NCBI RefSeq assembly: GCF_002080455.1
Contig: NZ_CP020555.1
Coordinates: 5,058,501-5,122,500, forward strand
Length of the DNA stretch: 64,000 nt
Direction: 5' to 3'
Origin: Streptomyces sp. Sge12
Lineage (GTDB): Bacteria > Actinomycetota > Actinomycetes > Streptomycetales > Streptomycetaceae
A program made the translations under genes and the position numbers. Positions 31,713 to 39,773 of this stretch are shown piece by piece. The notes beneath the pieces were generated by a model, which saw only the letters and a list, made by a program, of their open reading frames with translations, did no database searches and had not been told where the DNA came from. Within the stretch, counting starts at the first letter, position 1. Each line of letters starts with the position of its first letter.

Positions 31713-33116
31713 TCATTCGGCGGCGACCCGCAGTGCGAACCACAGCTCCATCCGCACGTCGGGGTCGTCCAGGTTCCGGTCCAGCAGTTCGCCGGCGCGG
31801 GCGACGCGCTGGCGGACGGTGTTGCGGTGGACGCCGAGGGCGGCGGCCGTCCGGTCCCAGTTGCCGTGGTGGGCCAGCCAGCCGCGCAGGGTGTCGCGCA
31901 GGGCGGGGGAGAGCGGTCCGAGCAGGGCCTCGGCGTGGGCGCGGGCCTCGGCCTCGCCGACCAGGCCCGCGAGGCCCGGCTCCGTGTGCCGGGCCAGCGG
32001 GGTGCGGGCCGCCTCCGCGCGCCCCAGGGCCCGCTCGGCCTGCGCGCCGGCCGTGGCCAGGGCCGCGGGCGCGGCCGGAGCGCTCACCCCCAGCCGCCAG
32101 CCGGGCTGCGGGGCGGGGTCCCGGTCGGTGAGCAGCCGTACGGAGTCCTCGCGCGGGTCGAGCAGTACGGTGCCCAGCGCGGCCGCGAGGGCCTGCGGAT
32201 CCCCGGTCCCGCGAGCGTGCACGGCGTACCAGGGCCCGGCCGTCAGCGCCGCGGCCGGATCCCCGTCGAGCAGCAGCCGGGTCAGCGCCGCGGCCTCCGC
32301 CCCGGCGGGCCGCTCGGCGGTGAGCAGGGTCAGCAGGACCGCGGCCACCGATGCCACGGTGTGGTCGCCGGGCGCGCGGGCCGGGGTCGCCGTGCCCAGC
32401 GCCGCCCGCCCGGCCAGGGCGTAGGCGGCCAAGTGGTGCCCGCCCGCGCGGTCGGTGGCCGTGACGGGCCCGCCCTCGCGGCCGACCCGGGCCAGCAGCG
32501 CGGACAGTGCCTCCCGGGCCGCAGCCGGCAGCTCCGGGCCCGCCGCCCGGCTGGCCGGCCACAGGGCGACCGACCCGCCCAGGCTCGCGGCGAGCCGGGC
32601 CAGGACCGCCGGGACCGGGTCGGGGCGGGCCGCGGCCGCCGCCAGGGCCTGCTGGGCCTCGGTGACCCGGCGCAGCTCCCGGGTACGGGCCTCCGCCGTC
32701 AGCCGCCCCACCGCGCGGGCGACCGCCGAGAACGGGGTCCGCGGCGGGACCTCCAGCAGCGGCAGCCCGTGCCGGGCGCACGCCTCGGCCAGCGCGGCCG
32801 GAACCTCCTCGTGCATCGGGGCCACGCCGAAGCCGAGGCCGGCCGCCCCCGCCCGGGCCAGCCGGGCCACGTAGGCGTCGGGGTCGTCGGCGGGGCCCGC
32901 CCCGGCGGTCAGCAGCAGCTCGCCGCCGAGCAGGTACGGGGAGGGGTCGGGCATCTCGGAGGCGTGCACCCCGTGCACCCCGGCGGCGGCCGGCCCGGCG
33001 AGGTGGCGCAGGCCGAGCTCGCGGTCGGCGAGCAGGGAGGAGAGGAGCACCGGCGGGGTGAGCGGCTCCCCGGCGGGGCCGTTGCCGTACTCCGGGTCGC
33101 GGGGAGCGGCGGTCAT
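31713..33116 (-). CDS. PucR-family transcriptional regulator
   Basis: This 467-residue regulator has an N-terminal PucR sensor domain (LLADRELGLRHLAG, LLGGELLLTAG), a long GGDEF-like/linker middle and a C-terminal PucR helix-turn-helix (WDRTAAALGVHRNTVRQRV). ATG 33116 has GGAG five bases upstream. It is divergent from speB across 116 bases, so it is a good candidate to control the agmatinase-type gene and the ThDP enzyme. PucR proteins usually respond to nitrogen compounds such as purines, polyamines or GABA-like molecules. Confidence 0.87.
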   Translation of the reverse strand: MTAAPRDPEYGNGPAGEPLTPPVLLSSLLADRELGLRHLAGPAAAGVHGVHASEMPDPSPYLLGGELLLTAGAGPADDPDAYVARLARAGAAGLGFGVAPMHEEVPAALAEACARHGLPLLEVPPRTPFSAVARAVGRLTAEARTRELRRVTEAQQALAAAAARPDPVPAVLARLAASLGGSVALWPASRAAGPELPAAAREALSALLARVGREGGPVTATDRAGGHHLAAYALAGRAALGTATPARAPGDHTVASVAAVLLTLLTAERPAGAEAAALTRLLLDGDPAAALTAGPWYAVHARGTGDPQALAAALGTVLLDPREDSVRLLTDRDPAPQPGWRLGVSAPAAPAALATAGAQAERALGRAEAARTPLARHTEPGLAGLVGEAEARAHAEALLGPLSPALRDTLRGWLAHHGNWDRTAAALGVHRNTVRQRVARAGELLDRNLDDPDVRMELWFALRVAAE

Positions 33117-33232
33117 GGATACTCCGTACACATCGGCTCTGCCAGATGGATGAAACGTACACTGCCCACCCCCGGGCGGCCCGCTTACGCTCGAAGGACC
33201 GCACACGTCAGGCCAGAGAAAGAGGCACAGCC

Positions 33233-34198
33233 ATGAGCACGCAGCCGCGCGGACCCGTCGACTCCTCCCGCATCCCGCGCTACGCGGGCCCGGCGACCTT
33301 CGCCCGGCTGCCCCGCCTCGACGAGGTCGGCGGCAAGGCCGACGTCGCCGTCGTCGGCGTGCCCTTCGACTCCGGCGTGTCCTACCGCCCCGGCGCCCGC
33401 TTCGGCGGCAACGCCATCCGCGAGGCCTCGCGCCTGCTGCGCCCGTACAACCCCGCCCAAGACGCCTCCCCCTTCGCGCTCGCGCAGGTCGCCGACGCCG
33501 GTGACATCGCGGCGAACCCCTTCAACATCAACGAGGCCGTCGAGACGATCGAGGCCGCGGCCGACGAGCTGATCGGCGCCGGCTCCCGCCTGATGACCCT
33601 GGGCGGCGACCACACCATCGCCCTCCCGCTGCTGCGCTCGGTCGCGAAGAAGCACGGCCCGGTCGCGCTGCTCCACTTCGACGCCCACCTGGACACCTGG
33701 GACACCTACTTCGGCGCCGAGTACACCCACGGCACCCCGTTCCGCCGCGCGGTGGAGGAGGGCATCCTCGACACCGAGGCGCTCTCCCACGTCGGTACCC
33801 GCGGCCCGCTCTACGGCAAGCAGGACCTGGACGACGACGCCAAGATGGGATTCGGCATCGTCACCTCGGCCGACGTCTACCGCCGCGGCGCCGACGAGGT
33901 CGCCGACCAGCTGCGCCAGCGCATCGGCGACCGCCCGCTGTACATCTCCATCGACATCGACGTGCTCGACCCGGCGCACGCGCCCGGCACCGGCACCCCG
34001 GAGGCGGGCGGCATGACCTCCCGCGAGCTGCTGGAGATCATCCGCGGTCTGTCCTCCTGCAACCTCGTTTCCGCCGACGTCGTCGAGGTCGCCCCGGCGT
34101 ACGATCACGCCGAGATCACCTCGGTCGCGGCCTCGCACACCGCGTACGAGCTGACCACGATCATGTCGCGACAGATCGCGCAGGCGAAGGGCAAGTAA
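33233..34198 (+). CDS. speB: Agmatinase/guanidinobutyrase-family ureohydrolase
   Basis: This 321-residue manganese enzyme removes urea from a guanidino compound. All metal-binding motifs are present: GGDHT, HFDAHLDTWD and SIDIDVLDPAHAPGTGTPE. The ATG at 33233 has AGAGG seven bases upstream. Agmatine is the default substrate, but guanidinobutyrate or guanidinopropionate are equally possible. It is followed five bases later by the ThDP enzyme gene and divergently preceded by pucR. Confidence 0.9.
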   Translation: MSTQPRGPVDSSRIPRYAGPATFARLPRLDEVGGKADVAVVGVPFDSGVSYRPGARFGGNAIREASRLLRPYNPAQDASPFALAQVADAGDIAANPFNINEAVETIEAAADELIGAGSRLMTLGGDHTIALPLLRSVAKKHGPVALLHFDAHLDTWDTYFGAEYTHGTPFRRAVEEGILDTEALSHVGTRGPLYGKQDLDDDAKMGFGIVTSADVYRRGADEVADQLRQRIGDRPLYISIDIDVLDPAHAPGTGTPEAGGMTSRELLEIIRGLSSCNLVSADVVEVAPAYDHAEITSVAASHTAYELTTIMSRQIAQAKGK

Positions 34199-34203
34199 GC
34201 GAA

Positions 34204-35871
34204 GTGACGCACGACCACGACCTGGTACTCCGTCCCACCGAAGCCCAGAAGGCGGCCGCGCTCGCGCCGCCGCCGGGCCGGACGGGCGGGGACCTGGTCG
34301 TGGAAACGCTCCGCGGCCTCGGCGCGACCACCGTCTTCGGTCTGCCGGGGCAGCACGCGCTCGCCCTCTTCGACGCGGTCGGCCGCAGCGACCTGCGCCT
34401 CGTGGGACTGCGCACGGAGAACAACGCGGGCTTCGCGGCCGACGCGTACGGCCGGATCACCGGCGAGGCGGCGCCGCTGCTGCTCTCCACCGGCCCGGGC
34501 GCGCTGATGGCGCTGCCCGCCCTGGCGGAGGCGGCGGCCGCATCGGCGCCGGTCGTCGCGATCTCCTCGCAGGTCCCGGTGGCGGGCCTGGGCGGCGGGC
34601 GGCGCGGGCACCTGCACGAGCTGCGGGACCAGTCGGCCTCCTTCCGGGACGTGGTGAAGTCCGTCCACACGGTCCGCACCCCCTCCCAGATCCCCTCCGT
34701 GATCGCCGAGGCCTGGGAGTCGGCGCTGAGCGCCCCGCACGGCCCGGTGTTCGTCGAGATCCCGGAGGACGTGCTGCGGGCCGAGACGATCGTCCCGCAG
34801 GTCACGGGCGTGGACGCGACCCCGCACGAGCTCGCGCCGCGGCCCGAGCTCACGGCGCTCGCCGCCCACTGGCTGGAGAACGCCACCCGACCGGTGATCA
34901 TCGCGGGCGGCGGCGTCGTCCGCTCGGACGCGGCGGGCAAGCTCAAGCAGCTGGCCGAGCGGCTGAACGCGCCCGTCGTCACCACCTTCGGCGGCAAGGG
35001 CGCCTTCCCCTGGACCCACCCGCTCTCCCTCCAGTCCTGGCTGGAGGACCGCCACATGACGGACTTCCTGGAGGACGCGGACGTCCTGCTGGTCGTCGGT
35101 TCGGGACTCGGTGAGCTCTCGTCGAACTACCACACGTTCTTCCCGACGGGCCGGGTCGTCCAGATCGAGGCGGACCTCGGCAAGCTGGAGTCCAACCACG
35201 CGGGCCTCGGCATCCACGCGGACGCCCGCCTGGCGCTGCAGGCCCTGCTGGAGACGGTGTCCGAGCGCGCGGACCCCTCCGCTCCGGAGCGCGTCCGGCT
35301 GGTCCTCGCCGACATCGCGGCCCGCCTCGCCACCCAGGGCCTGGCGCAGGAGCAGCAGCTCCTCACCTCGATCCGGGCGGCCCTGCCCGCCCGCTCCCCG
35401 TCGTTCTGGGACATGACGATCCTGTCCTACTGGGCCTGGTCCGCCTTCGACCCGAAGCACCCCAACACCATGCACTCGGCCCAGGGCGCGGGCGGTCTCG
35501 GCTACGCCTTCCCGGCGGCCCTCGGCGCGTGCCTCGCGGAACCGGACACCCCGGTCCTGGCGGTCTCCGGCGACGGCGGAGCCATGTACTCCGTCGCGGA
35601 GCTGGCCACGGCCCGCCAGCACGACCTCGACGTCACCTGGCTGATCGTGGACGACGGCGGCTACGGCATCCTGCGCGACTACGGCTGCACGACCGGTACG
35701 GAGCTGCCCGGCCCCGACTTCGCGGCCCTGGCGGAGTCCTTCGGCGTCCCGGCCGCCACCACCGCACCCGAGTCCCTGACCGCCGACCTCAAGAAGGCGC
35801 TGGCGACCCCGGGCCCCTCGGTGCTGGTCCTTCCGGCCACCCTGAGGATGTTCGCCCCGACGCACGTCTAG
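34204..35871 (+). CDS. Thiamine-diphosphate enzyme of the acetolactate synthase type
   Basis: The 555-residue protein has the three-domain ThDP decarboxylase/ligase layout. The cofactor-activating Glu72 lies in RTENNAGFAADAYGR, the central domain follows, and the ThDP motif GDGGAMYSVAELATA ends in VDDGGYG. In most relatives the latter position is NN, so the metal ligand is Asp instead of Asn. Substrate is unknown. Start GTG 34204 lies five bases after the speB stop, which implies one transcript and a possible role in the same nitrogen-compound pathway. Confidence 0.82.
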   Translation: MTHDHDLVLRPTEAQKAAALAPPPGRTGGDLVVETLRGLGATTVFGLPGQHALALFDAVGRSDLRLVGLRTENNAGFAADAYGRITGEAAPLLLSTGPGALMALPALAEAAAASAPVVAISSQVPVAGLGGGRRGHLHELRDQSASFRDVVKSVHTVRTPSQIPSVIAEAWESALSAPHGPVFVEIPEDVLRAETIVPQVTGVDATPHELAPRPELTALAAHWLENATRPVIIAGGGVVRSDAAGKLKQLAERLNAPVVTTFGGKGAFPWTHPLSLQSWLEDRHMTDFLEDADVLLVVGSGLGELSSNYHTFFPTGRVVQIEADLGKLESNHAGLGIHADARLALQALLETVSERADPSAPERVRLVLADIAARLATQGLAQEQQLLTSIRAALPARSPSFWDMTILSYWAWSAFDPKHPNTMHSAQGAGGLGYAFPAALGACLAEPDTPVLAVSGDGGAMYSVAELATARQHDLDVTWLIVDDGGYGILRDYGCTTGTELPGPDFAALAESFGVPAATTAPESLTADLKKALATPGPSVLVLPATLRMFAPTHV

Positions 35872-35935
35872 AGGGCTCCGCGGGGCTGGCTAGGGTGGGC
35901 GCGATCAGTCCGGGCAGGGAGCGCGAGGGGGAGCA

Positions 35936-36379
35936 GTGTCGTTCGAGACCGAATGGGGCAGTCACAAGCAGACGGCCGGGCCGACGGAACCGTCGCCGCA
36001 GATGCGGTTGAACCAGCTCCCCGCCGACCAGGGCGGCCCCTCGGCGCCCGGCACCGGCTACGGGGTGCTGGCCACGGCCCCGCCCGAGAAGAAGAAGGCG
36101 GCCAACACCATCGAGAACGTCCTGCAGCCCGGCACCACGAAGGCTGCGGACGCGGCCGACGAGCCCACCAGGACCGCCGTCAAGGCCTTCAGCGGCTGGG
36201 AGACGGCGTCGGGCCTGTCGAAGGCGCACACGCACTGGGACGACCAGGTGAAACGCCTGATGGGACGCCTGAACTCGGAGAAGACGGCCCTGCGCGGCGC
36301 GTCGAACCTGTTCACCGGGAACGACCAGCTGACAGGCAGCAGCTTCCAGCCCGTGCAGTCCAAGGTCGCGGGACTGTAG
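35936..36379 (+). CDS. Small helical protein of a WXG100-like module
   Basis: I do not recognise a named family. The 147-residue product has a disordered Pro/Gly-rich first half and a helical second half (about 55-147, FSGWETASGLSKAHTHWDDQ) of the kind found beside WXG100-type proteins in Streptomyces. GTG 35936 follows AGGGGGAGCA. It lies eight bases before the large DUF6571-like gene and is probably co-translated with it. No signal peptide is visible, so export, if any, would be by type VII secretion. Confidence 0.7.
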   Translation: MSFETEWGSHKQTAGPTEPSPQMRLNQLPADQGGPSAPGTGYGVLATAPPEKKKAANTIENVLQPGTTKAADAADEPTRTAVKAFSGWETASGLSKAHTHWDDQVKRLMGRLNSEKTALRGASNLFTGNDQLTGSSFQPVQSKVAGL

Positions 36380-36387
36380 GGGGAGAC

Positions 36388-38538
36388 GTGCCGAACTACG
36401 CCGAGATCATGCGGACGGACCTGGCCGCGCTCACCACGGCCGCCGACGGCTGGAAGGCCATGGCGACGCAGTTCAAGACCATGGAGGACGTCTACAAGGA
36501 CGAGGTCCAGAGCGTCTCCGCGGGCAACGGCTGGCTGGGCTCCAGTGCCACGACCGCCGCCACCAACTCCGCCATGACGCGCAAGGAGTTCGCGGCGGCG
36601 CAGAAGGAGGCCCTGGCCATGGAGTCCCTGCTCCGGGACGCGCACGCCAGGTTCACCGACCTCAAGGGCCGGGTGGTGTCGGCCGTGGCGGACGCCGTGG
36701 CCGCCGGCATGAAGGTCTCGGACTCCGGCACAGCGAGCTACGACTTCTCCAAGGCCGACCCGGCCAGCGTGAACGCGATCCGCCACGACCCCGACCTCCC
36801 GGGGATCGAGCGGTCCTGGACGAGCCGGATCAGCGACACGGTCAAGGCGGTCACCGAGTTCGACCAGGACGTCAAGACGGCCCTGCTGAACGCGTCGGGG
36901 GCCGACGGAACCTCGATGTTCGGCTTCAACTCCACGCCCGTCAACGACGTCGAGGCCGTGGAGGCGCTGGCCCTGACCAGCAAGATCCGCTCGGGCAAGG
37001 CCTCCGACGAGGAGCTGCGGCACTACAGCGACCTGCTGCGCCAGAACTCGGCCGACCCGCACTTCGGCGAGGCCTACCTGCACGCGCTGGGAGCGAAGGA
37101 CACCCTGCTGCTGGCGGACCAGATGAATCTGGCGTCGAACGACCGCGGTGCCTCGGCGGCCGACAAGAAGCTCTACGAGTCGATCAACTCCGGCCTCGCG
37201 GGCACGATCGCCTCGGGCACCAAGGACCCGGGCGGCTACGCGTACAAGCCGTTCGTCGACGGGCTCAAGGAGCAGGGCCCGGAACTGGTGGCCAAGGGCC
37301 TGCGCCCCACCTACGGCTACCAGGCACTCGTCACCCTGATGGCGAACGGCGACGGCTACGGCAAGCAGTTCCTCAACGACCTCGGCGACGGCATGATCGG
37401 GGCCGAGAAGTCGAAGCCGCACATGTACTCCCACGCCTACGATTCGCAGCGCCCGAACCTGGTCTCCGACCCGCTGGACGGCCTCCTGGGCATCATGGCG
37501 AAGGACCCGGACTCGGCGACGTACTTCCTCGACCCCGAGGCGCCCGGCAACAAGAACGAGCACCTGAAGTACATGCTCACCGACCGTGACATGCCGGATC
37601 CCTGGATCTCGACCGGCTACGGCCCGCCGATCGAGATGGACGGCAACAAGACGGCGGGCCTGGGCGCCGCCATCCAGGCGGCGGCCACCGGTCACGTGGA
37701 CGGCGAGAGGCTGGGCGCACCCGGCCCGCACACCGAGGGCCAGGCCCGCGTGATGCACCACGCCATCCGGATGCTCGACGACGAGATGGGCGGGGACGAG
37801 TTTACGGAGGACCTGGAGGGCCTGCGCCAGCCGATGGCGAAGGCACTGGTCGACTACGTCGGCGACACCCACGAGATCCTCGGCGGCCAGAATTCCGACC
37901 TGGGTGGAATCGGTGGCAACGACGGGATCCACGGTTCGGGCGACAAGGCCCGGATCGCGGTCGGCCAGGGCAGCCTGATCCGGGTGATGCGCGGCATCGC
38001 GGACGACGGCCCGGCCTACGCCCTGCTGGTCGAGGCGGAGCAGGCGTACTCGGCGGAGCAGCTCGCGACCGCAGTCCCGTTCAAGGCCGACTCCCCGCAC
38101 TCGGTGAGCGCCGACTGGGACAACCGCGCACACGACATCGGCGTGGCCAACGGCGCCCTCAACGGCATCGGCGCCGACGTCTACAAGGACAAGGAAGACG
38201 ACCAGGTCAAGTGGGCGGAGGGCACCGCCGAGTACTCGGCTGCCGCCGGGAACGCGCTCATCGGCGAGATCCCGGTCGTGAGCACGATCGGAGGTTCGTT
38301 GATCGACGTCGCCAAGTACGACTGGGTCGAAAGCGTCAAGGACGCGGCCGAGGAGCAGAGCAAGAAGGAGTCCAGCAACAACTACACGGCTGGCCTGGAG
38401 GGGACCCACAAGTTGCTCGATGCATGGAGGGACGAGCGCCACCTGGGGCAAGACCCTGCGTTCGAGCATGCCAAGGACGGGGCGGGCGACGGATACACGA
38501 CGGGCCGGGAGGCTGCACGTGCTCACCTCCGGCCGTAA
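36388..38538 (+). CDS. Large WXG100-like / DUF6571-type protein
   Basis: The 716-residue product starts with a helical hairpin of about 100 residues resembling WXG100 proteins (AADGWKAMATQFKTMEDVYK, GNGWLGSSA). It continues into a long helical body, including HLKYMLTDRDMPDPW, which I associate with the DUF6571 family of Streptomyces. No recognisable toxin or enzyme domain is present at the C-terminus and no signal peptide at the start. GTG 36388 has a GGGGGAGAC ribosome site. The next gene overlaps its last 20 bases. Role is unknown; a type VII substrate or structural partner is an inference. Confidence 0.72.
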   Translation: MPNYAEIMRTDLAALTTAADGWKAMATQFKTMEDVYKDEVQSVSAGNGWLGSSATTAATNSAMTRKEFAAAQKEALAMESLLRDAHARFTDLKGRVVSAVADAVAAGMKVSDSGTASYDFSKADPASVNAIRHDPDLPGIERSWTSRISDTVKAVTEFDQDVKTALLNASGADGTSMFGFNSTPVNDVEAVEALALTSKIRSGKASDEELRHYSDLLRQNSADPHFGEAYLHALGAKDTLLLADQMNLASNDRGASAADKKLYESINSGLAGTIASGTKDPGGYAYKPFVDGLKEQGPELVAKGLRPTYGYQALVTLMANGDGYGKQFLNDLGDGMIGAEKSKPHMYSHAYDSQRPNLVSDPLDGLLGIMAKDPDSATYFLDPEAPGNKNEHLKYMLTDRDMPDPWISTGYGPPIEMDGNKTAGLGAAIQAAATGHVDGERLGAPGPHTEGQARVMHHAIRMLDDEMGGDEFTEDLEGLRQPMAKALVDYVGDTHEILGGQNSDLGGIGGNDGIHGSGDKARIAVGQGSLIRVMRGIADDGPAYALLVEAEQAYSAEQLATAVPFKADSPHSVSADWDNRAHDIGVANGALNGIGADVYKDKEDDQVKWAEGTAEYSAAAGNALIGEIPVVSTIGGSLIDVAKYDWVESVKDAAEEQSKKESSNNYTAGLEGTHKLLDAWRDERHLGQDPAFEHAKDGAGDGYTTGREAARAHLRP

Positions 38539-39196
38539 GGTGCTCAAGGCCTTCGCGCGATCGACGACCGCCCTGCTCTCCGTGGTGATGCTGGCTTCGT
38601 GCGCCTTGGGCGAGCCCGAGGCGAAGATCGAGCACCTGTGCACTGTCAGCGCTGCCTCGGAAGAGGAAGCGCTCCTTCGGGAGATCCTTCGCGCAGATGC
38701 CTTCGAGACCGACATCCCCAACCGCACGAGCCGTGTGGTGGAGGCGTTGGAGCGGGATCTGCGGGCGATCGGATCGGGCACGAAGACGTTGTCGACCTCC
38801 TTGTGCGCGTACAAGCCGGCTGCTCAGGCCGGAGTCGAGCGCGCGCGGTTCGAGGTCGGGTGGGTGCCCCGCACCTCGAAGGATGCCGAACCGTCCATGT
38901 CCGACGGAGGCCGCTTCGATGTGAACGGTGCTTTCGGTGAGAGCAACTACTTCCTCACGAAGCTGTTCGTCCCGTGCGACATGCCCGGGGACCTCGACGA
39001 GCCGTCGAAGTCGGTATGGCTGTACGCGAGGGGTTCGTACACGGTCAATATCGGGCGGACGGACATCGACCAGGCGGCCAAGGACCGGCAGACCGCCCTC
39101 ACCTACCTCATGGCCCGCCGCGTCACCGACGCGCTCGGCTGCGAGAACAAGCCGCTGGAGAAGCCCCCCGTGGTGAAGCCCCTGCCGGCCTCCTGA
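38519..39196 (+). CDS. Lipoprotein of unknown function
   Basis: This 225-residue protein has a signal peptide ending LASCAL, a good lipobox, so it should be anchored outside the membrane. The mature part has no domain I recognise and four further cysteines (IEHLCTVS, TSLCAYK, VPCDMPG, LGCENK), which could form two disulfides. GTG 38519 is preceded by GGGAGG within the upstream gene and overlaps its end by 20 bases, so the three genes from 35936 form one unit. Confidence 0.75.
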   Translation: MLTSGRKVLKAFARSTTALLSVVMLASCALGEPEAKIEHLCTVSAASEEEALLREILRADAFETDIPNRTSRVVEALERDLRAIGSGTKTLSTSLCAYKPAAQAGVERARFEVGWVPRTSKDAEPSMSDGGRFDVNGAFGESNYFLTKLFVPCDMPGDLDEPSKSVWLYARGSYTVNIGRTDIDQAAKDRQTALTYLMARRVTDALGCENKPLEKPPVVKPLPAS

Positions 39197-39221
39197 CCGG
39201 CACCGCGGCCCGGGGCGCCGG

Positions 39222-39449
39222 TCAGGCGCCCGCCCGGTTCTCGTTCTCCTCGTAGGGGTGGAACAGGAGGCTGATCACGGCCACCCCGACCGCCGTCGCC
39301 AGCCGGGTCCAGCCGTTGTCGGTCACCAGGCTGACGACCTTCGCCGCGAACAGCGCGATGAAGAAGGCGGTGACGAAGGGGACGACGGCCCGGGCGGTCC
39401 GCTGCACGAAGCTGTGACTGTGGGGGGTCTGCTGCTGCGAAGTGCTCAT
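39222..39449 (-). CDS. Small membrane protein, 75 residues
   Basis: ATG 39449 (MSTSQQQTPHSH) starts a 75-residue protein with two hydrophobic stretches (VVPFVTAFFIALFAAKVVSL and LATAVGVAVISLLF) and a short acidic tail. I do not recognise a family. It is convergent with the lipoprotein gene, ending 26 bases away. Confidence 0.6.
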   Translation of the reverse strand: MSTSQQQTPHSHSFVQRTARAVVPFVTAFFIALFAAKVVSLVTDNGWTRLATAVGVAVISLLFHPYEENENRAGA

Positions 39450-39773
39450 GGCCCTGGATCCCTTCGGTCCCGCCGCCCCGGTCGGCGGTCGGCATCGGCT
39501 GTGCTTCCAGCATCGGCAGCGGACCCCCTCGGGCCCAGATCCGGAAAGTCGGGACTTGACAGGGTCCGGCACCGCCCACTCGCGCCCCCCGCCCCGCCCC
39601 CGCCCCGCCCCTGCCTCCCCTCCGACGCGCCCCCGCCCCCCCCTGGCCCCGCCCCGGTCGGACGCGGCCCGCGCGCCCTCGCCGTACGGCAGTGCGATTG
39701 TTGCGGCGGGATGAAATCCGCCGGTCGGAGCGTTGGGGCTTCCGGCAGGTCAGGACGAACGGGGAGGCCTCAC
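39450..39773. other. Intergenic region with a C-rich tract
   Basis: This 324-bp divergent stretch holds no gene I can support. From about 39583 to 39656 the plus strand is a run of CCCC blocks separated by one to three bases. The end, around 39690-39730, is likely the promoter of the ABC exporter. Confidence 0.6.

Noticed and set aside
31561..33204. 547-residue frame opposite to and beyond pucR as a separate gene
   Set aside because: It is the PucR gene in a shifted frame on the same strand, composed of Arg/Gly/Ala runs.
35953..36387. Upstream extension of the DUF6571-type protein to 861 residues
   Set aside because: The extension covers the 147-residue gene in another frame and is Arg/Gly-rich. 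A good ribosome site precedes GTG 36388.
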